NCBI GenBank assembly: GCA_009363875.1
Contig: CM018683.1
Location: 47,109,711 to 47,173,710 of the forward strand
Direction: 5' to 3'
DNA from: Mikania micrantha
Taxonomy: Eukaryota > Streptophyta > Magnoliopsida > Asterales > Asteraceae
DNA: 64,000 nucleotides
Shown: positions 20,787-32,989 of the stretch, piece after piece
Layout: each line of letters begins with the position of its first letter
How positions within the stretch are numbered: the stretch's first letter is position 1
Made by a program: the position numbers and the translations under genes
The notes under the pieces: generated by a model
The model's input: the letters and a program-made list of their open reading frames with translations, nothing else
Told to the model about the DNA's origin: nothing
The model's database searches: none

Positions 20787-23700
20787 TAGGCCTCATCGAA
20801 ACTGTTACTAGCAATATGACATGAGAGAAATAAATTCTTCAGTCTACTAATCAACAGGTAACGATGGATTAATTACAATTTCACTGCAGATTAGTATCAC
20901 CATGTGTCGCTTTCCAGACCCTGACTGTTGTCACCCTATCACCGATCATACGTTACCGGCCAATGAATCAATACGATCAACATACTAGCCATACAAGCTA
21001 GAGGTTTGTCAAACCTATGGTACCACTATGCTATCGTCGGTTTAGTCACATCAAATTAACTGGTCAGTGAATCGTGAAAGGGACTTACAAATGATCATAC
21101 TTGAATACATGGCACATGATTATCGTGAAATAATGCAAACAGTTCATTAGTAATCAATTGTATTTTGTTCACCAATGTTGTTGTTCATTCTCGATGTTGT
21201 ATGTTCTCGTTGTGATTACCAAAGTTAAATAAGAGCTTGTCTTATTAAATTATGTTAATTATTGTGTGAATGATGTTGTTATCATGAAGTTACATTATCA
21301 TGATTATCATTCCTTGTTATTCCATAAGGTCACCATGTTGTCACTAAGCTGTTGTAAGAGCTAATCTTACTACACTTAGTCGATTCAGGTGGTGGATGAT
21401 AGTCGTTCCATGTTATCTTGTAATATGTTTCAAGTTGTAAGCTAAGTGTTATAAGCACTTGTCTTATTACACTTAGTTAACTCCGGTGTTGAATGATGTT
21501 ATAAAGATGTGTTATCTTGATATCATTCATGTGTTTTGTTTCTTGTCATCATGTTCACCTGTGTTTATCTCAATGTTTGTTCTTGTAGAATAACTAAGTG
21601 TTGTGAGATATAATCTTACAACTAGGTTATTCTATTGTGTTGATGAGTTATGAAATTATATTATCATATTCATATTAGTTTTCTCTGACATATCATGATC
21701 ACACAAGCATGTATACAATGATAAACGATAATAATTAAAGCAATATTATCCAATCAAAGTATAAGCAATGTGTTAAACATTCAACTCTTAAGTAATTAAA
21801 AGTAAGCATGTTTCTCAGCCCCGAGAGTTTAAACTCAGTTAACATTAGAGAAAAGGGGCATATGAACACACCTTGTTGTTGTTGGGGGTTGACTTAGCAT
21901 AAACGAGAATGCACGCGCTCTTGTTTGTACTTGTTGCTGTGTTCACGATCCTGTATTGTTTACACGTTGTTTGTAATTTGTAAGTATGTGTTGTAGTTGT
22001 TGGTGTGTGTGTATGTGTTAGCCATAAGATTGGCTAACACCCGTAAGTCTCGGTCATAATTCGGCCCTTGGTTCCTTTGTCATAAAGTGTTAGTTAAACG
22101 TAGTGACTATAACTTTGCAAAATCAACCTAGGGTTAAAATTAGGTTTATAGTTTAAAGCCTTATACATTGTCTTTGTTACTCTTGAACCACTTGTTCATA
22201 ATGCATATAAACCGTTTATTATTCTTTGATATGGGTTAGTGATTTAAATTGTAGAGTTCTTTAACTCAAACATACCACCTTAATAGTATTTGATTACCTA
22301 TCCATGCATATTATACTTAACCAATTTGATTTACGTATTAGTTCCCATTTTGAATCAAGTGGGCCAAACCAAATACCATTGGGTTGAATCGGGCCATAGG
22401 TGGGTGCTATTGAACCAATTAATGGGCTTCACACCAATCAAACCATCTTGGGCCAACGTATTGAGACTGGGCCGAACAACAGTCCTTGGGCCGATGGTGG
22501 TGTAAATTTGGGCTAGAACAGTGGGCCTAAGCCAACTGGGCATGATTCAAGCGAGTGATTGCCCTGGGCCGCATGTCTTTCATGGCCGAGTGGAAGCAGA
22601 TGGTCGAATGAGTTGTGTGGTTCGGTCGCATGGAATTGCCCTAGGCCGAATGAACTTGCGGCAGTGAGTGAGTAGGTGGCCGAACTAAGGAGGCCGACTG
22701 AGTTTTGGTGGTCGAATGAAACAGCTCTGGCCGAATGAAGAATTTCCTGACCGAATGAGTTTGCTCGAATGGGGGGGAGTCGAATGAGGGTTGCCACTCG
22801 GAAGTGGCTCCTTCGCCTGGGTCTCTTCGGCCCTAGCCTTTCGGCCAATTGGGTGCCTCCATTCAGCCGCGACGTGCCCAACCTTGAACCACCCCATTTC
22901 GAGGTTCGATGGTGTGTTAGGAGCTGGTGTGTGTAGAGGTTAGTTCTCGTGGGCATAGGGTTCAAGGTGGGAGGGTTTAGAACCGGTTTTAGAGGCATGG
23001 GTCGACTAAGGGTGAAAACCCAAATTTTCGGAAAGTTTGAGCTCAAATACCTTGATTTTCAGTGGGTTTTGGAACGGATCCTCTATACATTCGTGTAGAG
23101 GACGATGAGAGCTTCGTTTAGGTTCAAAGATGGGCTTATTTGATTGAGTATTAGGTGAGTTATGGAGTTTTTATGCTTGAAAATGGTGGTTGGGGGCAAA
23201 ATCCGGGATTAGGGTTTAGAAAGAGAGAAGAAGAAGAGTGAAATGAATAAAATGAGTTCATTCAAGGTATTTATACCTCGAGTGAGTTCTGGTTCGTTTT
23301 CGTTGTTCAGTTCGCGTTTTCGTCGCGTTTCCGGAACGTCACGCGTATTTTTACGCTTTTTAAATAAAATGGTTTCTTTATTTAATTTTGATAAGTTTCA
23401 AAATTTTAAAACATTAAAATATTTTATTTTCTTAAATTATTGTCGTTCGTGTCCTTTTCGTTTTCGTTTCGTCGAAACGCGTCACCTTCGCGCGTATTCG
23501 TTCGAATCGTCACCCGAACGAACACGATGACGGTTTTGCTTTCCGACTTTCGTTTTCTACTTTTCAGTCATTATTTCAGAACTCTAAAGTAACAGATATG
23601 TTTGTGTGAATCGTCACCCACGCAAACACACTGTCAGTTCGTTATTCTGAAATAACACTGCAATTGTGTTTGAATTGTGTTTCCTCACTGACGAACTCAA

Positions 23701-24047
23701 CTAAACTTCCTGTTTTCGTACTGATTTGTCGGCCATCTGATTCCTGTCGTCTGTGGATATCAGATCGCAACCGACTTGTTCTTGTTATCTATTTGAACAC
23801 TATTGTTTCTCTGAATTCGTTGTATTAACTGTACTTAGGTTTTCACCTAAATACATACAACTTAATGTTTATCGTGAGTTGTTGTACTTACTGTATTTAA
23901 GTTTTCACATAAATACGTACAACTGTTGACTGTATTCTGAATTCTGTTATCACAAACACTGTTCACATACATGTATTTACACACAGTAAATACTGAAAGT
24001 ACACATACCGTACGGACTTGCCGGACGATCTGGTACTGGATGTCACA
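20787..24047 (-). repeat. Chromovirus LTR 2, truncated at its 3' end
   Basis: Matches LTR 1 from TAGGCCTCATCG (7451) to TGTCACA (16367), but lacks the last ~1 kb of the LTR (sense) as well as the PBS. The junction at 20787-20792 is TAGGCC, present both in the internal leader (AGTCTAGGCC, compare element E about 38371) and in the LTR. It has no copia C insert, so it shows the empty site at about 22084. Confidence 0.88.
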
Positions 24048-26174
24048 GTCTCCCCTTGTTAAAGAAATTTCGTCCCGAAATTTAAGCATCAAAGTCGGGC
24101 TCTAATTCTCGAACAGATGGGGATACTTTGTCTTCATGTTGTCCTCGCGCTCCCAGGTAAATTATGGTCCACGCTTAGAGATACATCGAACCTTTACAAT
24201 AGGGATACGGCTTCGTTTCAGTCTCTTGACTTCACGTTCCATAATCTCTACAGGTTCTTCAATGAAATGTAATTGTTCATCCGCTTGTATTTCTTCCAAC
24301 GGTATGATTAATGATTCGTCAGCGAGACATCTCTTGAGATTTGATATGTGAAACACATCATGTACTCCGCTGAGTTCATCAGGGAGTCTGAGTCTGTATG
24401 CCACAGGACCTATGCGTTGAGTAATCTCAAACGGTCTGACATACCTTTGGTGCTAGTTTGCCATTTGCCCCAAAACGAACTACGCCTTTCCATGGGGACA
24501 CTTTCAACATTACTCGGTCACCCACATCGAATTCCAAAGGCTTTCGCCGTTTGTCTGCGTAACTCTTTTGGCGGCTACGTGTTGCTTGTAATCGTTGTTG
24601 TATCTGGGCTATCTTATCAGTAGTCTCCAGAATAAGTTCATGCTCAGTGATTCTGTTGTCTCCCACTTCTGTCCAACAAATTGGAGACCGACATTTTCTA
24701 TCATATAGTGCTTCAAACGGAGCACATCCAATGCTGCTGTGGTAGCTATTGTTGTAGGATAACTCAATGAGTGGTAAGTGTGTATCCCAACTTCCACTGA
24801 AGTCTAAGATGCATGTCCTCAACATATCCTCTAGGGTTTGAATGGTTCGCTCGCTTTGTCTATCCGTTTGTGGATGATAAGCGATGCTCAAGTTAACACT
24901 TGTCCCTAAGGATTGTTGCAATGATTGCCAGAACCGCTATGTAAATCGACTGTCCCGGTCTGAAATAATAGACAATGGCACACCGTGCCGAACTACTATT
25001 TCATCCACATATAGTCTTGCTAGCTTTACCATCTTGTATGTTTCTCTAATCGGCAAGAAGTGTGCGGACTTGGTCAATCTATCAATGATGACCCAAATCG
25101 AATCGTGTCCGCTGGAAGTGCGGGGTAGCTTGGTAATATTGTGGTATCTCTGGTTGTTCCAGCAAACCCGAAGGTTTCTGGTGTTCAGCTTTGACCTTGG
25201 CACATGTGATGCATTTGCCAACATAAGTAGCAATATCTTTCTACATCCCTGGCCACCAATAAAACGACCTAAGATCTTGGTACATCGTATCGGCACCAGC
25301 GTGAACAAAATAACGTGTCTTGTGTGCCTCATCAAGTATGAGTGTTCAGAGTTCATCTACTGCTGGAATCCAAACACGCTCTAGGTAATAGATAACCCCA
25401 TCTTGTGTTTGTCTTGAAGTGTTTCTCGGCTTCACAATCGAGCTCGCATTTCAAATTGTCTCTTTCCGCTTCTTCTTGTTGTGCTCGTAGGATTTGATCT
25501 TTCAGACTTGTTTGCACGGTCATTCCCATTGCTCGAACGCGCAAGGGTTTGACTCCTTCCTTCCGAATCAACGCATCTACAACAACATTTGCTTTGCCCG
25601 GATGGTATTTGATCTCACAATCGTAATCGTTCAGGAGCTCAACCCAACGTCTCTGTCTCATATTAAGCTCCTTCTGATCAAATATGTTCTGTAAACTCTT
25701 GTGATATGTAAAGATAGTGAACTTGGTACCATACAGGTAGTGTCTTCAAATCTTTAAAGCAAAAACAATAGCTCCCAATTCCAAGTCATGTGTCGTGTAA
25801 TTCTTCTCGTGTATCTTCAGCTGTCGTGAGGCGTAAGCAATGACTTTGTCTCGTTGCATCAAAACACATCCGAGTCCCTGATGGGAAGCATCACAATATA
25901 CCACAAAGTCATCATTGCCTTCTAGGAATGTTAAGATAGGAGCATTGCACAATCTTTGTTTCAATGTCTGGAATGCCTTTTCTTGTTTCTGAGTCCACAA
26001 AAAAAGGTTCAATCTTCTGTGTGAGTTTGGTGAAAGGCAAGGCAATCTTCTGTGTGAGTTTGGTGAAAGGCAAGGTTCCATCCTTTTTCTTAACAAAAAA
26101 AACCAGAGCTCCCCACGGGGAAAAGCTAGGTCGGATGAATCCCTTGTCGAGTAGCTCTTGTAATTGATTGGACA
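24048..26174 (-). pseudogene. Chromovirus pol fragment, internal 2
   Basis: Reads on the - strand from RT to the chromodomain tail. Present: MSNQLQELLDKGFIR (RT start), RNase H (FVVYCDASHQGLGC), integrase zinc region, DDE core (IISDRDSRF; QSERTIQTLE) and the C-terminal LPDELSGVHDVFHISNL. About 600 bases of RT are missing between the RT start and RNase H. A ~40-base deletion in integrase lies near 25136. It ends at about 26174 against copia B. Confidence 0.82.
26010..26075. repeat. 33-bp tandem duplication at a deletion junction
   Basis: Two units starting CAATCTTCTGTGTGAGTTTG at 26010 and 26043. The duplication sits where ~600 bases of RT are missing. It is in frame (11 codons, PFTKLTQKI repeated). 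Confidence 0.95.
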
Positions 26175-26257
26175 TTTTTTCTGATGAGTAAATGCTACTC
26201 AAAAGATAAGTTAAGCTTATCTTCAAAAGGATCATTGAAGCCTTCACGTACATTCAT

Positions 26258-26809
26258 TTATTCAAAATTGAGCATACCAATAGTTGTGATTAAGTACCTG
26301 AATCTTCCTTCATCAAACACCTTGGTGAACAGATCTGCATGATTATGTTCAGTGTCAAATTTGACTAGATGAATTTGTTTCTTCTCTTCACAATCTCTTA
26401 TGAAGTGATAGCGAATGTCAATGTGCTTGGTCTTGGAATGCTTGACAGGATTGTTTGTAATGGAGATTTTGCTGGAGTTGTCTATCAGGATGGGAGTATT
26501 GGTCAGCTCTACTCCATAGTCTTTCATTTTATTTTGAATCCAAATTACTTGTGCACAACAACTAGAGGCGGCAATGTATTCAGCTTCTGTAGTACAAGTT
26601 GAGACACATGTTTGATTCTTACATTGCCATGACACTATTCTGGATCCAAGGAACCGGCATCCTCCAGATGTGGACTTATTGTTGATGTTGCAACCTCCAT
26701 AATCACTGTTAGTGTAGGCCATGAACTGAAAGTCGGCATTCCTAGGATACCACAATCCTAATCTTTGTGCTCCCTTGAGATATCTAAAAATTATTTTCAC
26801 AGCAAGCAT
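26258..26809 (-). pseudogene. Copia B RNase H
   Basis: Open frame of 183 codons ending GMLNFE. Motifs: AYTNSDYGGC, STCTTEAEYIAASSCCAQ, KHIDIRYHFIRDCEEK. The first motif has Asn where the other copies have Asp (TDSD or SDSD), which should remove a metal-binding residue. It is the C-terminal part of the pol polyprotein and has no start of its own. Confidence 0.85.
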
Positions 26810-26909
26810 GTGTGAGCTTTTGGGGTTTGCCTAAAATCTTGCACACAAACAAGTTGCAAACATGATGTCAGGCATGCTTGTAATGAAATACATCAAGGAG
26901 CCAATCATT

Positions 26910-27786
26910 GCTCTTTACTGTTGCTGATCAACATCTTCCCCCTCAAGATCAGGACCTAAGGATGTTGTTTTGGACATTGGGGTGCCAAGAGCTTTATAGT
27001 CTGTGAAGTTAAATCTTTCAAGAAGATCCTTTACATACTTAGATTGATTAATAAAAATCCCTGTAGGAGTTCGCTTCACTTGTAATCCAAGAAAGAAAGT
27101 GAGTCCTCCCATTGAACACATTTCAAATTTGGACTTCATTAGTGCTTCAAAGTCCTTGCAGAGAGATTCATCAGTAGAACCAAAGATAATATCATCAACT
27201 TATATCTGGACAAGCAAAATACGTTGATCGGATTTCTTGAAAAACATAGTCTTGTCAATTGTCCTTCTCTTGAAGTTATTTCACAATAGAAAGGAGGACA
27301 AAGATTCATACCATTTTATTGGAGCCTGATGCAGCCCATATAAAGCTTTATCAAGCTTGCAGACATGGTTAGGAAACTTAGGATCCTCAAATCCGGGTGG
27401 TTGACAAACATATACTTCTTTATCGATTTTGCATAGAGGAAGGCACTCTTGGCATCCATTTGAAATACCTTGAAGTTTATGGTGGCTGCAAATGCTAGAA
27501 ATATTCTGATGGCTTCAATTCTGGAAACTGGAGCAAAAACTTCATCGTAATCAATTCCCTCCTTATGTGTGTAACCCTGCACCACTAATCTTGCTTTGTT
27601 CTTTATGACTACACCCTTATGGTCCTTCTTGTTTCGGAATACCCACTTGGTTCCGATTGCATATTTTCCCTTAGGTAAAGGGCAAACCTTCCTCACTCCT
27701 TGCCTTTCAAATTGGAGAAGTTCCTCCTGCATTGCTTCTACCCAGCTACTGTCTTTCAATGCCTCCACCATTTTATTTGGTTCCAT
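26910..27786 (-). pseudogene. Copia B reverse transcriptase
   Basis: 27786-27316 carries the N-terminal fingers (SSWVEAMQEELLQF, GTKWVFRNK, ARLVVQGY). A frameshift near 27400 breaks the frame. The catalytic box reads stop-VDDIIFG: a TAA at 27202-27200 replaces the Tyr codon of YVDD. 27139-26915 is the following part (FFLGLQVKRTPTGI, GTPMSK). Dead. Confidence 0.85.
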
Positions 27787-28440
27787 CTAGGATAGAAAGC
27801 AGGAAAACAAACAAATGTTTGCTTCATGCATGGAACTCCTTGTCCTTACACCATCTTCAACACTCCCAGTGATATTCTCGGCTAGATGAGTGTTATGAAT
27901 GCGGGTTCTTGGAATCACATCCAGTTGGGAACTTAAATCTAACTTTCTTGGCTTAAGGTTTAGAAGTACAACCTCAAGCTGGATTTCTGGTAGATCTTGG
28001 AGTCTCTGATGTTGGACTATTGTGGGTTGATTTTCTCTAGAAGTAGAAGTTCCCAGAGTGTTTGCTTCGACAGAAGAGCTCCCAATTTCTTCTTGACTCT
28101 GTGGAGAAGAAGTAGAGTCACTTAGAGGAACAACCCGAGAGTTGTTGGTTGTCTTAGACGGTGAGACTACTTGATGTGTTGAAGTGGATTCTGCCAAGGT
28201 TTGTCTTGAAGTTTTTGACAGTTCAACACGAAAATCTTCTTCTCTTGTGTGCTGAGTGGTTGTCTGCTGTTTTGTAACATACTCTTTCAACAGATTAAAT
28301 GCATATGTGAATTTATCAAGATCAAACATCCAATCAGGGCCCATTCCAGGTTTATTGATAGTATCTTCATTAAACTGAACATTTGTAGACTCTTCAATAA
28401 TCCTGGAATTGTTGATGTATACTCTATATGCCTTAGCCTG
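27787..28440 (-). pseudogene. Copia B integrase C-terminus and linker
   Basis: 28344-27787 is open. It begins MGPDWMFDLDKFTYAFN, a motif also present in copia A (KGPDWMFNYSDLFDSFN), continues with a Ser/Thr-rich linker, and ends VEDGVRTRSSMHEAN before a stop. It joins integrase to RT. Confidence 0.7.
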
Positions 28441-29304
28441 TTAAGAGTCCCCAACAAAGTAGCCCTCTACTGATTTTTCAGCAAACTTGGCTAGATAATC
28501 TTTGGTATTCAAAATGGTGCATTGACATCCAAATGGCTTAAGAAACCCAACAAATGGTTTTCTCTTATGCCAAATTTCATAAGGAGTCATACCATATGAT
28601 TTAACTACCAATATTCTATTTTGGACATAGCAGGCAGTGTTAACTGCTTCAGCCCAAAAAGTTATTGGAAGCTTGGCATCAGATAACATGGTCCTAGCAG
28701 CCTCAATCAGTGTCCTATTCCTTCTCTCAGCAACACCATTTTGTTGTCGAGTCCTAGGAGCACTGAATTGTCTTGTAATACCCGTAGACTCACAAAAGGA
28801 GTTTAAAGTATGATTTTTGAATTCTGTTCCTTGATCAGACCTTATGATTTTTACATGATGGACACTTTCATTCTCATCCCTAAGAATGAATGACTTCAAG
28901 ATCTCAGCAGTTTCATCCTTGGTACTCAGAAAGAATACCCAAGTATATCTTGAGAAGTCATCAATGACCACCAAGCAGTATGACTTTCTACCTAGACTTT
29001 TCACACTTGTAGGGCCAAACAAGTCCATTTGTAACAAATGTAGGAGTGTTGTTATTGAATTTATCTCTTTGGCATGATGAGATGATTTGTGTGGCTTCCC
29101 TTATAGGTAGGCAACACATTTATCAACACAGATGAATTCTTTTATTGGTAAACCTATAACTAAGTTATTTATGTCAAGTTTATTCATGTTTTTAAGATTT
29201 ACATGACAAAGTCTCCTATGCCAAAGAGATGATTCATCAAGTGAGGCTTTTGAAACAAAGCAATTTATATTGTTGAGTGGTGTAGATATGCTCATGTCCA
29301 GCAT
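28441..29304 (-). pseudogene. Copia B GAG-pre-integrase and integrase
   Basis: 29304-29101 has the zinc region (LWHRRLCHVNLKNMNKL, DKCVAYL) ending at a stop; the second Cys of CxxC is Tyr. 29037-28441 has the core: D in QMDLFGP, D in RSDQGTEF and E in NGVAERRN, with D-x35-E spacing, then YGMTPYEIWHKRKP and GYFVGDS followed by a stop. Confidence 0.87.
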
Positions 29305-29309
29305 AAATA

Positions 29310-29440
29310 TGTTGTTTATTCTGGGAGCTCTGAGCAGAATTTAGTCATTTTCTTATGTAGGTGACTCTTGTTACCTGTCATGCGCCGGGAGCAACCACTA
29401 TCAACAATCCACAAGTTGCCTTTTGAGTCTTCCTATCCCT
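29310..29440 (-). pseudogene. Copia B protease remnant
   Basis: LWIVDSGCSRRMTGN (active-site DSG) is clear near 29425-29380, but the frame then jumps within about 20 residues to the GAG-pre-integrase lead-in (RAPRINNIFMLDM). Copia A has roughly 90 more codons here, so most of the protease was deleted. Confidence 0.7.
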
Positions 29441-29459
29441 GCACATGACCAGAAGGTAA

Positions 29460-32167
29460 TTAGTTCCTGATGGGAACCCAAGCCCACGTGGTCTTGGGTT
29501 TTCCATTTTCATCATTATAAGAAAATTTCTTTGAAATCATCTTTGGTGGATCAGATGATGAGCCTGCTGATGGAGCAATTGGTTGAATTGTTAGTTCAGA
29601 GGTTTCCTTCTTCTTCCAAACCTTCTTGACCTTTGGAACTATTGGAGGAATTTTCTTTTTCTGACTGCCATCGGAACCAACTTTTTCCTTCTCTTCTGAT
29701 GGTTTTGATTCTGGTTTTCTTCTTCCGAAGTAGTGTGACTTCTTGGTTTTATCGGAAGCACTCTTGTCATGTGCTTCAGATGTTCCTTTTGCTTGAGAAG
29801 ACTTCCTGCTCTTTCTTTTCATGTTATCGGAAGTGCCTGCTTCCGATGGCTTCCTGTGCTGCTTGACTAATCTTTTTCTTTCGAAATCAGTTTTTTCTTC
29901 CAAGAAAAAGACTATTTGCCCCATGAGTTCCTGTTGTTTTCTCTTGTTTTTGGCCTTGAAATATTTCTGCTTATAGGATTGAAGAAGCAATCGGCAGCAA
30001 AATGACTTGTATCCCCACACATAAGACACATAGTCTGAACTTGGTTTGATTTCTGAAACTTCTCTCTTTTGGAGAAATTTGAGTTCTGCTTCACAAAACC
30101 TGATTGGTCTAACTTAGGAGTTCTAACCGAGCTTTTGTTTGGCTGGTTTACCAGAACCTTGGATACATTGGGTTTTCTATCTTTAGATTTAGCCCTATGT
30201 GACTTATTAGATGGACAAGTGACATAGTCATCTAAAGATGTACTCCCGGTTTGTACGTATTTAGCCTTCACAAAAGATGGTGTGGTTTTCTTGTTTCTTT
30301 TCTTTTGTTTAGCACCAGATAACTTTTCAAAATTTTTAGGAGTGTCATCTTCAGATGAATAAGTTGATTGAGCCGGGCTAAATTCAGGAAAATCATTTTC
30401 TTGTTGAATTTTGTATATATCCAAAAGTTCATCATACACAAGGCTAGCTTCTGGTTTGCATCGAACCTCCACCATTGGTGTATAGGCAGATGCAGGTTCC
30501 ATTTTGTTGTAACCCACCCTAGTACCTTTCTTCTTAACAAGCTCAGGTATCTCAGTCATTTTGAGAAGTTTCTCAAACTTCTCACCTAGACTGAGAAACT
30601 TGTCTTTGTAAGCCTCAGCCAATACAAGTTCAGTTTTGGCAGTTGTTAATCTTTCTAAAAGATTGTTTATTTGACACTGCTTATTAGTGTCCTCCTGTTT
30701 TAAACTGGAGAAAGTATTTTCTAACTCCTCAATCTTTTCATTGTAATTTCTTTCAGCTTCAAAGAAATTTTTCTAAACAACTTGTATTGACTCAAGCTCA
30801 TCACGGACTTGAGCAGTAAAACGTTTGTAAGTATTTAATTTTTCTAAGCATTCAGGGGTACACATGTCATCAGTTACCTTGAATGTAGAAGTGAAGTCAT
30901 TGGCCATCAAAGCATTGTTTGAGGTGGATACTTCCTCAGCTTGAAAGCTCTAGTCAGAAAAATCGTGCTGTTCTGCAATGTTTGCACTGTTGGAGGAGCT
31001 TGGTGCTTTATGGTTTGGCTGACCAGACATTGATGGCTAAGAACTTGGGGACTTGCACTCTCTTGCAAAATGTCCCAACTATTGACAGTTAAAGCATTTG
31101 AGTTTGGACTTATCCAGACCAAACCTAGTTTTCATGTTATGCTTTTTGAACTGTCTTCCAGTTCTCTGATAAAACTTCTTTGCTCTGTATGAAATCATGG
31201 CCATCTAATAGTTGATGTCCATTTCTTCTAGGTCATTTGCAGGGATCCCATCTAGATACTCCTGACACAAGTGAAAATAATTCGTTTCTTCGGCCATGAA
31301 AGCTCCCTAGCTTGAGGTAAGCAGTAGAGTTGAGCTTGCAAATGGGTTTGAATGAGAAGTTGATGGAGTTGGTGTTTCTGGGAAGGTGATAATGGGTGTG
31401 AAGTTTGAGTGGTAGATGGGCTGATAGTTTTGAAATGGAGGATTGTGAATGGGCGCATACAAAGCGGCTGAACCTGAGGGAATAGAGGTAGGTTTAGGTT
31501 CTAGGGCATCAATCTCCATTTGTTATGCACTAAGTATACCAAATAACTCTCCCAGCTTCAAAGTTCTAAGATTTTTTGTTCTACGAATAGCAACAGAATA
31601 GATATTCTAGGCATGTGGAAGTGATCTTAGAAACTTTCTAATGACATCTTGCTTCTCCATCTTCACTCCTGCAGCAGTCAACTCATCAACTAATTGAACA
31701 TACCTTAAATACTGAGAAGCCATCTTCTCGTTGTTCTTTTGGAAAAAATTCTGAAACTTTTGCTTCAGCATGTCCTTCTTATTCTCCTTCACATCATCTG
31801 ACCCTTCATACATATGTTGTAAAGAGTTCCACAGCTCTTTGGCAGACTTGCATTTCTTGAAAGCATGTATGATAGAGTTTAGGATTGCCATATGAATTAG
31901 CCACAGTGCCTTAGAGTCCACCTCCATCTTTTCGTAATCTTCATCCGAGTACAAAGATGGGTCCTTTGGCACGGGTGCTCCACCAATACATGCAACAACA
32001 ACAGTTAGGATGAATGGTCCCTCAAGAACTAACTTCCAGAGTTTGAAGTCCTGGTTCCTGATGAAGCCCTCCATCCTAACCTTCCATGTATCATAGTTAT
32101 CTAGCGTGAACATGGGAGGTTTGTTGCGAGTACCATTCTCTGTGTCGTGCTTACTAATTGTTGTCAT
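29460..32167 (-). pseudogene. Copia B gag
   Basis: Starts MTTISKHDTENGTRNKPPMF at 32167. The N-terminal capsid-like domain (YDTWKVRMEGFIRNQ, LWNSLQHMYEG) runs to about 31610. A first CCHC knuckle (CFNCQ-stop-LGHFAREC, about 31095-31055) has a stop within it. A coiled-coil region (about 30790-30540) and a second knuckle (CLMCGDTSHFAADC, about 30030-29990) follow. The end reads AWVPIRN then TAA at 29460. At least five stops or frameshifts. The double-knuckle layout is the same as in copia A. Confidence 0.82.
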
Positions 32168-32260
32168 TTTGACTTAGAGATACCTTGAAAAACAAAGAGT
32201 AGTAGAAGATAAACAACTAGTAACTTAAGAATGGTTAGTTGCTTAAGTTAGAGAGCCAAA

Positions 32261-32335
32261 GATCTAATACCACTTGTTGGATTAGGTTATGTAACTTACA
32301 CAACACTTTCACAAGTTATCTTCTATGAAGTTGAT
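32261..32335 (-). repeat. Copia B PBS and start of its split 5' LTR
   Basis: 32273-32261 reads GTGGTATTAGATC on the - strand, a decayed initiator-Met PBS. The LTR end TAATCCAACA lies at 32284-32275. The LTR continues to TTGAT (32331-32335), where copia A begins. Its sense end matches copia F's LTR end at 62610-62672 (AAGTGTTGTGTAAG..ATCCAACA). Confidence 0.85.
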
Positions 32336-32967
32336 TGTAGGACCTAAGAAACCCTAGGAAACACCTCGGTTCCTTGCGGAATCTGCTCGGCAAGCCCCTG
32401 AATAGTGCGGACTCCTATTCAATGGTTTTTCCAATCGAAATCACTAATCCCCGTGGCAATCCGATGATGTAGAATCAACGTTTTGATCGAAATTGAACAC
32501 CACGGGATGAGAAACGAACATGGAAAGGAAGTCGCGGCTCAAAACCCAAAGGGAATGACAGGGAAGGCTCAGGGGTCAGAGAGAATGCCTAAAATTTAGT
32601 GAAACATTCTGTTTCTAGTCCTATATATAGATTGAGCTCATTCAGCCGAATGAGTTGTGCGAAACACTCATTCGGGCGAATGGCTCAGCCGAATGGGCTG
32701 GTCAACCGAATGAGTCATGCGAGTGACTCATTCGTTCGCCTCAGCCATTCGCTAGGCTTTCATTCGTGTGAAAGGACTCATTCGTAGGAACCATTCGCAT
32801 GAATGGGTCTGTAACATAGTCAAAGTCAAATTCTAACAAAGTTAAACGTTTTAAACTCAATTAAACATATACGAACAATACAGAAAAGTCGATTTCATTA
32901 CTAAAATGAACTTTACACAATCAAAGACATACAAAATACAGACCTAGGGACATTACATGCATCAACA
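32336..32967 (-). repeat. Copia A 3' LTR (632 bp)
   Basis: Starts TGTTGATGCATG and ends GGTCCTACA on the - strand. The sense order is a block of ten CGAAT/ATTCG words in about 175 bases (32810-32636), GGCTGAATGAG, then TATA box CTATATATAG (32630-32621). Confidence 0.93.
32621..32815 (-). promoter_or_regulatory. Copia A LTR promoter with CGAATGA cluster
   Basis: TATA box at 32630-32621. Immediately upstream (sense) GGCTGAATGAG is followed further upstream by repeated TCATTCG/CGAATGA words. The same GGCTGAATGAG lies 8 bases upstream of the TATA box in the internal promoter (51999-51989). Confidence 0.65.
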
Positions 32968-32986
32968 AACTCCCCCTTGGACCTAG
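32968..32986 (-). other. Copia A terminal polypurine tract
   Basis: GGTCCAAGGGGGAGTT on the - strand directly precedes the 3' LTR start TGTTGATG. A second, internal tract lies after pol at 53320-53336. Confidence 0.85.
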
Positions 32987-32989
32987 TTC

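Larger units (their letters stand above)
6445..26174 (-). mobile_element. Ty3/gypsy chromovirus array: LTR-internal-LTR-internal
   Basis: Left to right: a full LTR (6445-16367, split by copia C), a complete but broken internal region (16368-20786), a truncated second LTR (20787-24047), and a partial internal region (24048-26174). All read on the - strand. LTR-internal-LTR-internal order is the usual product of unequal recombination between LTRs. The right end is lost: it fuses directly with copia B at about 26174. The left flank CTACG (6440-6444) would be the target duplication, but its partner is gone. Confidence 0.85.
26175..32335 (-). mobile_element. Copia B: body of a SIRE/Maximus-like element
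   Basis: Order on the - strand: PBS (32273-32261), gag, protease remnant, integrase, linker, RT, RNase H. The 5' LTR starts at 32275, is split by copia A at 32335, and resumes at 60989 to about 61223. The 3' side is cut at 26174 by the chromovirus array; its accessory ORF is probably the one at 6345-5536. All genes but RNase H are broken. Confidence 0.82.
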
